Assembly (NCBI RefSeq): GCF_001507435.1
Contig: NZ_LMWH01000037.1
Location: 237,416-301,415 of the forward strand
DNA: 64,000 nt
Direction: 5' to 3'
Origin: Streptomyces sp. NRRL F-5122
GTDB lineage: Bacteria; Actinomycetota; Actinomycetes; Streptomycetales; Streptomycetaceae
The notes under the pieces were generated by a model, which worked only from the letters and a program-made list of their open reading frames with translations, was not told the origin of the DNA and ran no database searches. The position numbers were made by a program, and so were the translations under genes. The first letter of the stretch is position 1. Every line of letters starts with the position of its first letter. Below, one piece after another: positions 17,277 through 26,084 of the stretch.

Positions 17277-18014
17277 CTAAGGAGTGAGCTGCGCCCGCAG
17301 CCACTGCTCCACCTCGCCCACGTGCGCGGCGGCCGCCGCCCGGGCCGCCTCCGGATCGTGGGCGACCAGGGCCCGGTGGATCGCCGCGTGTTCGCGGCGG
17401 GTGCGGGCGAAGGCGCCCTCCTCCTGGTAGCCGCGCCAGACACGGGCCCGGAAGGTGCGTGAGGACAGGCCCTCCAGTATCGCGGCCATGGTCTCGTTGC
17501 CGGCGGCTGCGGCGATCTCGCGGTGGAAGGCGAGGTCGTGCGCGAGGATCTCCTCCGGGTCCTCCGTCGCGTTCATCGCGGTCAAGTGCTTCTCGACCTC
17601 CACGAGTTGATCGCCCGTGATCCGGGCGGCCGCGAGGGCCGTGGCCGTCGACTCCAGGATGCGCCGGACCTCGAGCAGCTCCACCAGGCGCGGTCCGCGC
17701 GAGAGATCCGCCACCACGCCGAACGTCTCCAGGAGGTCGCCCGCCTCCAGCAGGGTCACATAGATGCCCGAGCCGTGCCGCGCCTCCAGCACGCCGAGGA
17801 CCGTCAGCGCACGGATCGCCTCCCGCATCGAGCTGCGTGAGATGCCCAGCTGGACCGCCAGATCCCGTTCCGTCGGCAGCCGCTGGCCGGGCTCCAGCCG
17901 GCCCTCGGCGATCATCGCCTTGATCTGCTCGATGGCGCGCTGCGTCACCGTCCCCTTCTGCGGAGCGTTCGCAGTCTTCTCCGGCTCCGTCTCCTCGGTC
18001 GGTGTCCCGTCCAC
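17277..18014 (-). CDS. GntR/FadR-type regulator (FCD domain) of the fucose operon
   Basis: 245 residues from GTG 18012-18014, chosen because GGGAGGAA lies 8 bases upstream. Winged helix-turn-helix at about residues 20-90 (LPTERDLAVQLGISRSSMREAIRAL) and an all-alpha FCD ligand domain at about 100-235 (ILAHDLAFHREIAAAAGNE; REHAAIHRALVAHDPEAARAA) with the His/Asp residues that bind metal and small carboxylates in this family. It is divergent from the sugar importer operon; the intergenic region has a FadR-consensus operator. The likely effector is a pathway acid such as L-fuconate or its keto-deoxy product (inference). Confidence 0.92.
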   Translation of the reverse strand: MDGTPTEETEPEKTANAPQKGTVTQRAIEQIKAMIAEGRLEPGQRLPTERDLAVQLGISRSSMREAIRALTVLGVLEARHGSGIYVTLLEAGDLLETFGVVADLSRGPRLVELLEVRRILESTATALAAARITGDQLVEVEKHLTAMNATEDPEEILAHDLAFHREIAAAAGNETMAAILEGLSSRTFRARVWRGYQEEGAFARTRREHAAIHRALVAHDPEAARAAAAAHVGEVEQWLRAQLTP

Positions 18015-18057
18015 GCCACTTCCTCCCGTTGCCGTGCGCGGCAGTCTAATCACTGAT

Positions 18058-18070
18058 GTGGTCCGACCAC
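18058..18070. promoter_or_regulatory. FadR-type GntR operator
   Basis: GTGGTCCGACCAC is a perfect 13-bp palindrome with one central base; the inner TGGTCCGACCA fits the FadR-subfamily consensus TNGTCNGACNA. It lies 44 bp from the regulator start and 108 bp from the binding-protein start. A second, imperfect copy TGGTCTGATAA occurs at 18123-18133. Confidence 0.7.
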
Positions 18071-18122
18071 TACGGTCGGATTACCGGAAATCTTGCCGTC
18101 GAAGGGTGTTGTGCGGGCCGAG

Positions 18123-18133
18123 TGGTCTGATAA
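18123..18133. promoter_or_regulatory. Second, imperfect FadR-type half-site
   Basis: TGGTCTGATAA keeps the left half TGGTC and the GA of the FadR consensus but has a degenerate right half. It is 45 bp upstream of the binding-protein start and could give cooperative control. Confidence 0.4.
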
Positions 18134-18177
18134 GTATGCGGGCAACTGGTCGATCACGCTCGATGAGGAGCCGACAG

Positions 18178-19263
18178 ATGGCCCGCAGGACAGTGCGGTA
18201 CGGACGGCAAGGCAGGCGACTCTCCTCGTGGGCGGTGCGCGCGACGGCCACGGCCGCTTGCGGCACCTTGGCGCTCACGGCATGCGGCAGCACGAAGGAC
18301 GCCGGACCGGCCAGCGCCGGAGGCGACGGCACCGGGAAGGTCGGGGTGATCCTGCCCCTGCTGACCTCGCCGTTCTGGCAGTCCTACAACGACTACGTGC
18401 CCAAGATGGCGAAGTCGGAGGGCGTCGACGCCCTGAAGACGGTCAACTCCAACAGCGACCCGTCCCAGCAGATCACCGACATCAACAACGAGCTCAATCA
18501 GGGCGTGAAGGGGCTGGTGGTCGCCCCGCTGGACAGCGCCGCCATCGAGGCCGGGCTCGACCAGGCCGAACGCAAGGGCGTCCCGGTGGTCGCCGTCGAC
18601 GTCGCGCCCGACAAGGGCAAGGTGGCGATGGTGGTGCGTGCCAACAACGTCGCCTACGGCGAGAAGGCCTGCGACTACCTCGGTCAGCACGTCACCAGCG
18701 GCAAGGTCGTGCAGATCATGGGTGACCTCGCCTCGGTCAACGGCCGGGACCGCTCGGAGGCGTTCCGCGACTGCGTCAAGAAGAAGTACCCCAAGCTGAA
18801 GGTCCTGGAGATCCCCGCCAAGTGGGAATCCGACACCGCGGCCTCCAAGCTCGACACGCTCCTGAACGCCAACCCCGACATCAAGGGCATCTACATGCAG
18901 GCCGGCGGCGTCTACCTCGCGCCCACGCTGCAGACCCTCAAGTCCAAGAACATGCTGAAGACGGCGGGCCAGAAGGGCCACATCGCCATCGTCTCCAACG
19001 ACGGCATCCCGCAGGAGTTCGACGCGATCCGCAAGGGCGAGATCGACGCCACCGTCTCGCAGCCGGCGGACTCCTACGCCAAGTACGGCATGTACTACAT
19101 CAAGGCCGCCATGCAGGGGAAGACGTTCAAGCCCGGCCCCACCGACCACGACTCCGAGATCGTCAAGCTGCCCAGCGGCATCCTGGAGGACCAGCTGCCT
19201 GCCCCGCTGGTCACCAAGGACAACGTCGACGACCCCAAGCTCTGGGGCAACACGGTCAAATGA
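18178..19263 (+). CDS. Sugar-binding lipoprotein, RbsB type (probable L-fucose importer)
   Basis: Type-I periplasmic-binding-fold lipoprotein of 361 residues that delivers a monosaccharide to the following ATPase/permease. Start ATG 18178 with GAGGAG 8 bases upstream; an upstream in-frame extension exists but would cross the operator. Long basic signal peptide with lipobox LTAC (Cys36). Motifs: GVILPLLTSPFWQSYNDY, GLVVAPLDSAAIEAGLDQA, GIYMQAGGVYLAPTLQ. Its stop overlaps the ATPase start (ATGA). L-fucose as ligand is inferred from the downstream enzymes. Confidence 0.9.
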   Translation: MARRTVRYGRQGRRLSSWAVRATATAACGTLALTACGSTKDAGPASAGGDGTGKVGVILPLLTSPFWQSYNDYVPKMAKSEGVDALKTVNSNSDPSQQITDINNELNQGVKGLVVAPLDSAAIEAGLDQAERKGVPVVAVDVAPDKGKVAMVVRANNVAYGEKACDYLGQHVTSGKVVQIMGDLASVNGRDRSEAFRDCVKKKYPKLKVLEIPAKWESDTAASKLDTLLNANPDIKGIYMQAGGVYLAPTLQTLKSKNMLKTAGQKGHIAIVSNDGIPQEFDAIRKGEIDATVSQPADSYAKYGMYYIKAAMQGKTFKPGPTDHDSEIVKLPSGILEDQLPAPLVTKDNVDDPKLWGNTVK

Positions 19264-20768
19264 GCACACCAGTCGTCACCCCCCTGGTGGAGGCGCGGGG
19301 GATCGTCAAGCGGTACGGCCCCACGGTCGCCCTGAGGGAGGGGCAACTCACCGTGCTCCCGGGTGAGTCCCATGCCCTCGTCGGTCGCAACGGCGCCGGC
19401 AAGTCCACCCTCGTCAACGTCCTCACAGGCCTGCAGGCCGCCGACGAGGGCATGATCCGCTTCGACGGCGAGCCGGCGCCCCCGCTCGCCGACCGCGACG
19501 CATGGCGGCGCAAGGTCGCCTGCGTCTACCAGAAGCCCACGGTCGTACCGGAGTTGTCGGTCGCCGAGAACCTCCTGATCAACAGGCAGCCGACCGGTCG
19601 TGGCGGACTCATCAGCTGGCGCAGGCTCAAGGCCGAGGCGGCCGAGGTCCTCGCCACCTGGGACGTGCACGTCGATCCGGACGCCCGCACGGCCGACCTC
19701 AAGGTCGAGGACCGCCAGATGGTGGAGATCGCCCGGGCGCTGAGCTTCGGCGCCCGCTTCATCATCCTCGACGAGCCGACCGCGCAGCTCGACAACCGGG
19801 AGATCGAGCGCCTCTTCACCCGCATGCGGGCGCTGCAGGAATCCGGTGTCACCTTCCTGTTCATCTCGCATCACCTCCAGGAGGTGTACGAGGTCTGCCA
19901 GACCGTCACGGTGCTGCGCGACGCGCGCTGGATCACCACCGCCCCCGTCGCGGATCTCTCCCGGGCGGCCCTGGTGGAGGCGATGGCGGGCGAGATCGTC
20001 GCCGAGCGCGCCGTGTCGGCGCGGGACGCCGTGGCGGACGACGCCCCGGTGGCCCTCGAGGCGCGGGGGCTGACCTCCGAGTCGTACGACGGCATCGACC
20101 TCTCCGTGCGCCACGGAGAGGTCGTGGGACTCGCCGGTTCCAGCGGCAGCGGGAAGATCGAACTCGCGGAGACGTTCGCGGGACTGCGCACCCCGACCGG
20201 CGGCACGGCCCGTCTCGACGGCAGGCCCCTGCCGTTCGGCGATGTGCAGGCCGCGCTCGGGGCGGGCGTCGGCTGCGTGCCCCGGGACCGGCACGAACAG
20301 GGGCTCGTCGCCGGGATGACCGTCGGCGACAACGCCACCATGAGTGTCCTGGGCCGCCTCGGCAGGTACGGGTTCATCGGCACCCGGCGCAAACGCGTCT
20401 TCGCCGCCGATCTGATCCAGCGTCTCGACATCCATGCCGAGGGCCCGGACCAGCCGGTCTCCGACCTGTCCGGCGGCAATGCGCAGAAGGTCGTCATGGC
20501 CCGCGCCCTGGCCTCCGAACCGCGTCTGCTGGTCCTCATCAACCCCACGGCGGGCGTCGATGTGAAGTCCAAGGAGTCGCTGCTGGCCCGGATGGACAGT
20601 GCCCGTGAGGACGGCACCGCCGTGCTCGTCGTCTCCGACGAGCTCGACGACCTGCGGCGCTGCGACCGCGTCCTCGTTCTCTTCCACGGCCGGATCGTCG
20701 CCGAGCACCCGGCGGGCTGGCACGACCACGAGCTGATCGCTTCCATCGAAGGAGTGGACCATGGCTGA
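19260..20768 (+). CDS. Sugar ABC transporter ATPase, RbsA type (two nucleotide-binding domains)
   Basis: 502 residues with tandem ATPase domains. Domain 1: Walker A GRNGAGKST (42-50), Walker B FIILDEPTAQLD, but a degenerate signature LKVEDRQMVEIARAL. Domain 2: Walker A altered (GSSGSGKIEL), signature canonical (LSGGNAQKVVMARAL), and the Walker B/catalytic Glu region is LVLINPTAGVD instead of DEPT. So one composite site (Walker A of domain 1 with signature of domain 2) should be active and the other is non-catalytic, an exaggerated form of the asymmetry known in CUT2 transporters. Overlaps both neighbours by 4 and 8 bases. Confidence 0.92.
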   Translation: MSTPVVTPLVEARGIVKRYGPTVALREGQLTVLPGESHALVGRNGAGKSTLVNVLTGLQAADEGMIRFDGEPAPPLADRDAWRRKVACVYQKPTVVPELSVAENLLINRQPTGRGGLISWRRLKAEAAEVLATWDVHVDPDARTADLKVEDRQMVEIARALSFGARFIILDEPTAQLDNREIERLFTRMRALQESGVTFLFISHHLQEVYEVCQTVTVLRDARWITTAPVADLSRAALVEAMAGEIVAERAVSARDAVADDAPVALEARGLTSESYDGIDLSVRHGEVVGLAGSSGSGKIELAETFAGLRTPTGGTARLDGRPLPFGDVQAALGAGVGCVPRDRHEQGLVAGMTVGDNATMSVLGRLGRYGFIGTRRKRVFAADLIQRLDIHAEGPDQPVSDLSGGNAQKVVMARALASEPRLLVLINPTAGVDVKSKESLLARMDSAREDGTAVLVVSDELDDLRRCDRVLVLFHGRIVAEHPAGWHDHELIASIEGVDHG

Positions 20769-21786
20769 CACCAAGGCCCAGCCGCTCACGCCCGTCCCGG
20801 TCCCCGAGGCGCGTTCGGCCAGGACCGTGCTGCTCCGCCGGGCCCGCGAACTCGCCCTTCTCCCTGCACTGTTGCTGCTCATGGTGCTGGGCGCGTTCGT
20901 GAACGACTCGTTCCTGACCGAGCGGAACATCATCTCGATCCTGGGTGCCTCGGCGGCCCTCGCGATGGTCGTACTGGCCGAGTCGCTCGTGCTGATCACC
21001 GGCAAGTTCGACCTGTCCCTGGAGTCGGTGGTCGGTATCGCCCCGGCGGTGGGCGCGCTGCTCGTCCTGCCCGCCGCCCAGTCCGGCTGGGGCACCGAGT
21101 GGCCCGCCGGACTCGCCCTCGTCGCGATCCTCGTCGTCGGTGCGGCTATTGGCGCCTTCAACGGCATCCTCGTGGTGAAGTTCAAGCTCAACGCGTTCAT
21201 CGTCACCCTCGCCATGCTGATCGTCCTGCGGGGCCTGCTGGTCGGTGCGACCAAGGGCAAGACGCTGTTCGGGATGCCCGACGCGTTCTTCACCCTGGCC
21301 ACCACGACCTTCCTGCGCGTCCCGATGTCCGTGTGGCTGGCCGCCGTCGCCTTCGCGGTCGCCGGTCTCGTCCTGCGCTACCACCGCGTCGGCCGCGCCC
21401 TGTACGCCATCGGCGGCAACGCGGACGCCGCCAGGGCCGCCGGGATCCGGGTGGAGCGGGTGATGCTCGGCGTGTTCGTCGTCGCCGGCTGCCTCGCCTC
21501 GATCGGTGGGATCATGCAGACCGGGTACGTGGGCGCGATCAGCGCCAACCAGGGCAACAACATGATCTTCACGGTGTTCGCGGCGGCGGTCATCGGCGGG
21601 ATCAGCCTCGACGGCGGCAAGGGCACCATGCTCGGCGCGCTGACCGGTGTGCTCCTGCTGGGCGTCGTACAGAACCTGCTGACCCTCGCCCAGGTGCCGT
21701 CGTTCTGGATCCAGGCCATCTACGGCGGAATCATCCTGGTCGCCCTCATGATCGCTCGTGTGACGACGGGCCGTGCCCAGGACTGA
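20761..21786 (+). CDS. Sugar ABC transporter permease, RbsC type
   Basis: 341 residues, about ten hydrophobic segments. Family motifs include GKFDLSLESVVGIAPAVGALL, GAFNGILVVKFKLNAFIVTLAM and GNADAARAAGIRVERV (cytoplasmic loop). Completes the binding protein-ATPase-permease set. Followed by a 75-base gap, then the catabolic genes. Confidence 0.93.
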   Translation: MADTKAQPLTPVPVPEARSARTVLLRRARELALLPALLLLMVLGAFVNDSFLTERNIISILGASAALAMVVLAESLVLITGKFDLSLESVVGIAPAVGALLVLPAAQSGWGTEWPAGLALVAILVVGAAIGAFNGILVVKFKLNAFIVTLAMLIVLRGLLVGATKGKTLFGMPDAFFTLATTTFLRVPMSVWLAAVAFAVAGLVLRYHRVGRALYAIGGNADAARAAGIRVERVMLGVFVVAGCLASIGGIMQTGYVGAISANQGNNMIFTVFAAAVIGGISLDGGKGTMLGALTGVLLLGVVQNLLTLAQVPSFWIQAIYGGIILVALMIARVTTGRAQD

Positions 21787-21861
21787 CCTCCCTCGTTGGC
21801 GTAGATCGCCGTACGACGTACGACCTCGCACGACCTCGTGCCCCGGACCGAAAGGCCTCTC

Positions 21862-23202
21862 GTGTCCCCAACTGCCGCCCGTATCACCGCGGTCGACACC
21901 TTCGACATCCGTTTCCCCACGTCCCGCGAGCTCGACGGCTCCGACGCGATGAATCCGGACCCCGACTACTCGGCCGCCTACCTCGTGCTGCGCACGGACG
22001 CCGCCGACGGCCTCGAGGGGCACGGATTCACGTTCACCATCGGGCGGGGCAACGAGGTACAGGTCGCGGCGATCGAGGCGCTGCGCGGACACGTCGTCGG
22101 AAGGGACGTGGACGAACTGTGCGCGGACCCCGGCTCGCTCTTCCGTGCCCTGATCGCCGACAGCCAACTGCGCTGGCTGGGGCCGGAGAAGGGCGTGATG
22201 CACATGGCGATCGGCGCGGTGGTGAACGCCGTGTGGGACATGGCCGCCACCCGTGCGGGCAAGCCCCTGTGGCGGCTGCTCGCCGAGGCCGAACCGGAGT
22301 GGCTCGTCCGCCAGATCGACTTCCGCTACATCACCGACGCGCTCACCCCCGAGGAGGCCCTGGACCTCCTGCGGCGCGGCAGGCAGGGCACCGAGGAGCG
22401 CACCGCTCGGCTGCTGGCGGAGGGCTACCCGGCCTACACGACCTCCGCGGGGTGGCTCGGCTACAGCGACGAGAAGCTCACCCGGCTGGCCGCGCAGGCG
22501 GTCACCGACGGCTTCCGGCAGATCAAGCTGAAGGTGGGTGCGGACCTCGCCGACGACGTGCGCCGGTGCCGGGTGGCCCGTTCCGTCGTGGGACCGGACG
22601 TCCGCATCGCCATCGACGCCAACCAGCGCTGGAACGTGGACGAGGCGATCACCTGGACCCGGGAGCTCGCCGAGTTCGACCCGTACTGGATCGAGGAGCC
22701 GACGAGTCCGGACGACGTGCTCGGTCACGCCGCGATCCGCAAGGCCGTCACGCCGGTGAAGGTCGCGACCGGCGAACACGTGCAGAACCGTATCGTCTTC
22801 AAGCAGATGCTCCAGGCCGGCGCCATCGACGTCCTCCAGATCGACGCGGCCCGCGTCGCCGGCGTCAACGAGAACCTGGCGATCCTGCTGCTGGCCGCCA
22901 AGTACGGGGTGCCGGTCTGCCCGCACGCGGGCGGGGTCGGGCTGTGCGAACTGGTCCAGCACTTGTCGATGTTCGACCTGGTCGCGCTCTCGGGCACGAC
23001 CGACGACCGGGTCATCGAGTACGTCGACCATCTCCACGAGCACTTCATCGACCCGGTGGTGATCAGGGAAGGCCGCTACTCGGCGCCCACCGCGCCGGGC
23101 TTCTCCGCGGCGATGCGGCCCGAGTCCATCGCTCAGTACACCTTCCCCGGCGGTACCTTCTGGGCCGCCGACCTCGAACAGAAGAAGGGGCACGCGGCAT
23201 GA
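21862..23202 (+). CDS. L-fuconate dehydratase (enolase superfamily)
   Basis: Dehydrates L-fuconate to 2-keto-3-deoxy-L-fuconate. 446 residues from GTG 21862 (site GAAAGG). N-terminal [33 protein letters not shown] opening and [14 protein letters not shown] are characteristic of the FucD/ENOSF1 group. Predicted catalytic and metal residues: Lys222 and Lys224 (KLKV), Asp252 (IAIDANQRW), Glu in [11 protein letters not shown], Glu in VATGEHVQN, and His355 ([11 protein letters not shown]). Next gene overlaps by ATGA. This is the gene that best identifies the operon as L-fucose catabolism. Confidence 0.92.
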   Translation: MSPTAARITAVDTFDIRFPTSRELDGSDAMNPDPDYSAAYLVLRTDAADGLEGHGFTFTIGRGNEVQVAAIEALRGHVVGRDVDELCADPGSLFRALIADSQLRWLGPEKGVMHMAIGAVVNAVWDMAATRAGKPLWRLLAEAEPEWLVRQIDFRYITDALTPEEALDLLRRGRQGTEERTARLLAEGYPAYTTSAGWLGYSDEKLTRLAAQAVTDGFRQIKLKVGADLADDVRRCRVARSVVGPDVRIAIDANQRWNVDEAITWTRELAEFDPYWIEEPTSPDDVLGHAAIRKAVTPVKVATGEHVQNRIVFKQMLQAGAIDVLQIDAARVAGVNENLAILLLAAKYGVPVCPHAGGVGLCELVQHLSMFDLVALSGTTDDRVIEYVDHLHEHFIDPVVIREGRYSAPTAPGFSAAMRPESIAQYTFPGGTFWAADLEQKKGHAA

Positions 23203-23954
23203 GCGACTTCGAGGGCCTCAAGGCCCTGGTGACCGGCGGGGCCTCCGGGATCGGCCGGGCCACCGCCGAGCTTCTGGCGGCGCGCGGTGCCGAGGTGGCC
23301 GTACTGGACCTCGACCCCTCGTCGGTGGACAAGCCGCTGCTCGCCCACCGGGCCGATGTGACCGACGATGCGTCCGTCCGCGCGGCCCTGTCCGCCGCGG
23401 TCACCGATCTCGGCGGCCTGGACGTACTGATCAACAACGCGGGTATCGGCGCCCAGGGAACCGTCGAGGACAACGACGACGAGCAGTGGCGGCGGGTGCT
23501 CGACGTCAACGTTCTGGGCATGGTGCGCACGACCCGCGCCGCGCTGCCCCATCTGCGGGAGTCGGCGCACGCGGCGATCGTGAACACATGCTCCATCGCC
23601 GCGACGGCCGGGCTCCCGCAACGGGCCCTGTACAGCGCCAGTAAGGGCGCCGTCCTCTCGCTGACTCTCGCCATGGCCGCCGATCACGTCCGCGAGGGCA
23701 TCCGGGTGAACTGCGTCAACCCCGGCACGGTGGACACCCCTTGGGTCGCCCGCCTCCTCGACGCCGCCCCCGACCCGGCCGCCGAACGCGCCGCGCTCCA
23801 GGCCCGCCAGCCCGCCGGCCGCCTGGTGACGGCAGCCGAGGTGGCCGGTGCCATCGCCTACCTGGCGAGCCCTCTGTCGGGCTCCACCACCGGCACAGCC
23901 CTCGCGGTCGACGGCGGCATGCAGGGCCTCCGGCTGCGGCCGGTGGGCCAGTGA
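23199..23954 (+). CDS. SDR oxidoreductase, probable 2-keto-3-deoxy-L-fuconate (or L-fucose) dehydrogenase
   Basis: 251-residue classical short-chain dehydrogenase. NAD-binding [10 protein letters not shown] near residue 12, Asp at the end of beta-2 (AVLDLD, favouring NAD), NNAGIG, catalytic Ser in NTCSIAAT and YSASK (Tyr/Lys). Located between dehydratase and aldo/keto reductase with 4-base overlaps on both sides. In the non-phosphorylating fucose pathway this position is usually the dehydrogenase acting on the keto-deoxy acid; the exact substrate is inferred. Confidence 0.85.
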   Translation: MSDFEGLKALVTGGASGIGRATAELLAARGAEVAVLDLDPSSVDKPLLAHRADVTDDASVRAALSAAVTDLGGLDVLINNAGIGAQGTVEDNDDEQWRRVLDVNVLGMVRTTRAALPHLRESAHAAIVNTCSIAATAGLPQRALYSASKGAVLSLTLAMAADHVREGIRVNCVNPGTVDTPWVARLLDAAPDPAAERAALQARQPAGRLVTAAEVAGAIAYLASPLSGSTTGTALAVDGGMQGLRLRPVGQ

Positions 23955-24937
23955 GCACCCTCGGCGGCAGCGGCGTCGAGGTCGGTCCACTGGCCTTCGG
24001 CGCCGCCGGCATCGGCAACCTCTACACCGAGGTGAGCGAGGAGCGCGCGTACGAGGCGGTCCAGGCCGCCTGGGACAGCGGGATCCGCTACTTCGACACG
24101 GCCCCGCACTACGGACTCGGTCTGTCCGAACGCCGCCTCGGCGCGGCCCTGCGCGAGCACCCCCGCGCCGGGTACACCGTCTCGACCAAGGTCGGCCGTC
24201 TGCTGGAGCCCGCGGGCGCGGGCGGCGACGACCTCGCGAACGGCTTCGCCGTACCGGCCACCCACCGCCGCGTCTGGGACTTCAGCGCGGACGGCGTGCG
24301 GCGCAGCCTGGAGGACAGCCTCGAGCGGCTCGGCCTCGACCGTGTCGACGTGGCGTATCTGCACGACCCGGACGACCATGCCGAACAGGCGCTGCGGGAG
24401 GCCGCTCCGGCGCTGGAGAAACTCCGCTCACAGGGCGTGGTCGGCGCGATCGGCGCCGGCATGAACCAGGCAGGGATGCTGACCCGGTTCGTCCGTGAGA
24501 CGGATGTGGACGTTGTGCTGTGCGCGGGCCGATACACCCTGCTCGACCAGCGGGCACTGGACGAACTGCTCCCGGCGGCCGCCGACCGCGGCGTCTCCGT
24601 GGTCGTCGGCGGCGCGTTCAACTCCGGTCTGCTGGCCGACCCGAGACCCGACGCCACCTACGACTACGCGGCCGCGCCGGCCGAACTGCTGGACCGTGCA
24701 CTGCGGATGAAGGCAATCGCGGAACGGCACGGCACCACGCTGCGCGCCGCGGCGCTGGCGTTCTGCGGCGCCCACCCGGCCGTGGCGAGCGTGCTCGTCG
24801 GCGCGCGCTCGGCGGCCGAGGTCCGCGACTGCGCCGAGCAGTTCGCGGCGACCGTCCCGGCCGCGTTCTGGGAGCAGTTGAAGGATGCGGACCTGCTGCC
24901 GGCCCATGCCCCCGTCCCCGCCGAGGAGCCGTCATGA
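23951..24937 (+). CDS. Aldo/keto reductase, probable L-fucose (D-threo-aldose) dehydrogenase
   Basis: Oxidises L-fucose to its lactone, the first step of the pathway. 328 residues from GTG 23951, overlapping the SDR stop. AKR motifs: LAFGAAGIGNLY, catalytic Asp/Tyr in YFDTAPHYGLGLSE, Lys in STKVGR, His in VAYLHDPDD, and GAGMNQAGM. The sequence pattern is that of the D-threo-aldose 1-dehydrogenase group. A mutarotase and lactonase follow directly, matching substrate presentation and product opening. Confidence 0.88.
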   Translation: MSTLGGSGVEVGPLAFGAAGIGNLYTEVSEERAYEAVQAAWDSGIRYFDTAPHYGLGLSERRLGAALREHPRAGYTVSTKVGRLLEPAGAGGDDLANGFAVPATHRRVWDFSADGVRRSLEDSLERLGLDRVDVAYLHDPDDHAEQALREAAPALEKLRSQGVVGAIGAGMNQAGMLTRFVRETDVDVVLCAGRYTLLDQRALDELLPAAADRGVSVVVGGAFNSGLLADPRPDATYDYAAAPAELLDRALRMKAIAERHGTTLRAAALAFCGAHPAVASVLVGARSAAEVRDCAEQFAATVPAAFWEQLKDADLLPAHAPVPAEEPS

Positions 24938-25248
24938 GAGTCGCCCTGCACACCAGGGTCCGCGCCGATCGCATCGAGGCGTACGAGGCCGCCCACCGGG
25001 ACGTGCCCGAGGAGCTCACCCGGGCGATCAGGGCGGCCGGGGCCACCTCGTGGACCATCTGGCGCAGCGGGACGGACCTCTTCCATCTGCTGGAGTGCGA
25101 GAACTACCCACGGCTGCTGGCCGAGCTGGAGGCTCTCCCGGTCAACGTGGCCTGGCAGGCTCGGATGGCGGAGCTGCTCGACGTCGTGCACGACTACTCG
25201 CGCGAGGGCACGGACGCCGGTCTTCCCGTCGTATGGGAGCTGCCGTGA
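24934..25248 (+). CDS. L-rhamnose/L-fucose mutarotase family protein (DUF718)
   Basis: 104 residues. Interconverts the anomers of a 6-deoxy-L-sugar. Family pattern: RVRADRIEAYEAAHRDVPEE, ATSWTIWRSGTDLFHLLECE and VNVAWQARM. Start and stop overlap the flanking genes by 4 bases. In this operon L-fucose is the obvious substrate. Confidence 0.88.
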   Translation: MRVALHTRVRADRIEAYEAAHRDVPEELTRAIRAAGATSWTIWRSGTDLFHLLECENYPRLLAELEALPVNVAWQARMAELLDVVHDYSREGTDAGLPVVWELP

Positions 25249-26084
25249 CCATCGACGCCCACCACCACGTCTGGGACCTGTCCGTCCGCGACCAGGACTG
25301 GATCACCGGACCCGCGCTTCGGCTCCTGCGGCGGAACTTCACCATGGCGGACCTCGCGCCCGAGGCACGCGCGGCCGGCGTCGACCGGACCGTGCTGGTG
25401 CAGACGGTCACGGTGGCGGAGGAGACCCCGGAGTTCCTGGCGCTGGCGCAGGACGACGACCTCGTCGCCGGGGTCGTCGGCTGGACCGATCTGACCGCAC
25501 CCGATGTCAAGGACACCCTGGACCGGCTGCGCGAACTGCCTGGCGGCCCGTACCTCCGCGGGATCCGGCACCAGGTCCAGGGGGAGCCGGACCCCGAGTG
25601 GCTGCTGCGCCCCGACGTACGTCGGGGTCTGGAGGCGGTCGCGGCGGCGGGCCTGGTGTACGACCTGGTGGTCCTGCCCCACCAGCTCCCGGCGTGCGTC
25701 AGGGTGGCCGCCGATCTTCCCCAGCTCACCTTTGTCCTGGATCACTTGGGCAAGCCACCCATCGCCTCCGGGGAACTCGAACCCTGGGCGTCCCGCGTGC
25801 GGTCGCTCGCCGACCTGCCGAACACGGTGTGCAAGCTGTCGGGGATGGTGACCGAGGCCGACCATCAGGCCTGGAGCCCGGCGGATCTGCGACCGTACGC
25901 CGACACCGTGCTGGACGCCTTCGGCCCCGACCGGCTGATGTTCGGCTCGGACTGGCCGGTGTGCACGCTGGCGGCCACCTATGCCGGGGTGTCGGAGGCT
26001 GCGGGCGTGCTCACTCGAGGTCTCGGGGATCCCGAACGTGCCCAGATCTTCGAGAAGACCGCCGCCCGGGTCTACCGGATCTGA
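25245..26084 (+). CDS. Amidohydrolase, probable L-fucono-1,5-lactonase
   Basis: Opens the lactone formed by the fucose dehydrogenase to L-fuconate. 279 residues, TIM-barrel metal hydrolase of the amidohydrolase-2 family: metal motif IDAHHHVWD at the N-terminus, GIRHQVQGEPD, FVLDHLGKP, VCKLSGMVTEA and the C-terminal metal Asp in LMFGSDWPV. It is the last gene of the operon; it runs 13 bp into the convergent membrane-protein gene. Confidence 0.9.
   Translation: MTIDAHHHVWDLSVRDQDWITGPALRLLRRNFTMADLAPEARAAGVDRTVLVQTVTVAEETPEFLALAQDDDLVAGVVGWTDLTAPDVKDTLDRLRELPGGPYLRGIRHQVQGEPDPEWLLRPDVRRGLEAVAAAGLVYDLVVLPHQLPACVRVAADLPQLTFVLDHLGKPPIASGELEPWASRVRSLADLPNTVCKLSGMVTEADHQAWSPADLRPYADTVLDAFGPDRLMFGSDWPVCTLAATYAGVSEAAGVLTRGLGDPERAQIFEKTAARVYRI

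Noticed and set aside
17764..18177. N-terminal extension of the fucose-binding lipoprotein
   Set aside because: It would overlap the divergent GntR gene and the operator; the lipoprotein signal starts at 18178 behind a good ribosome-binding site.
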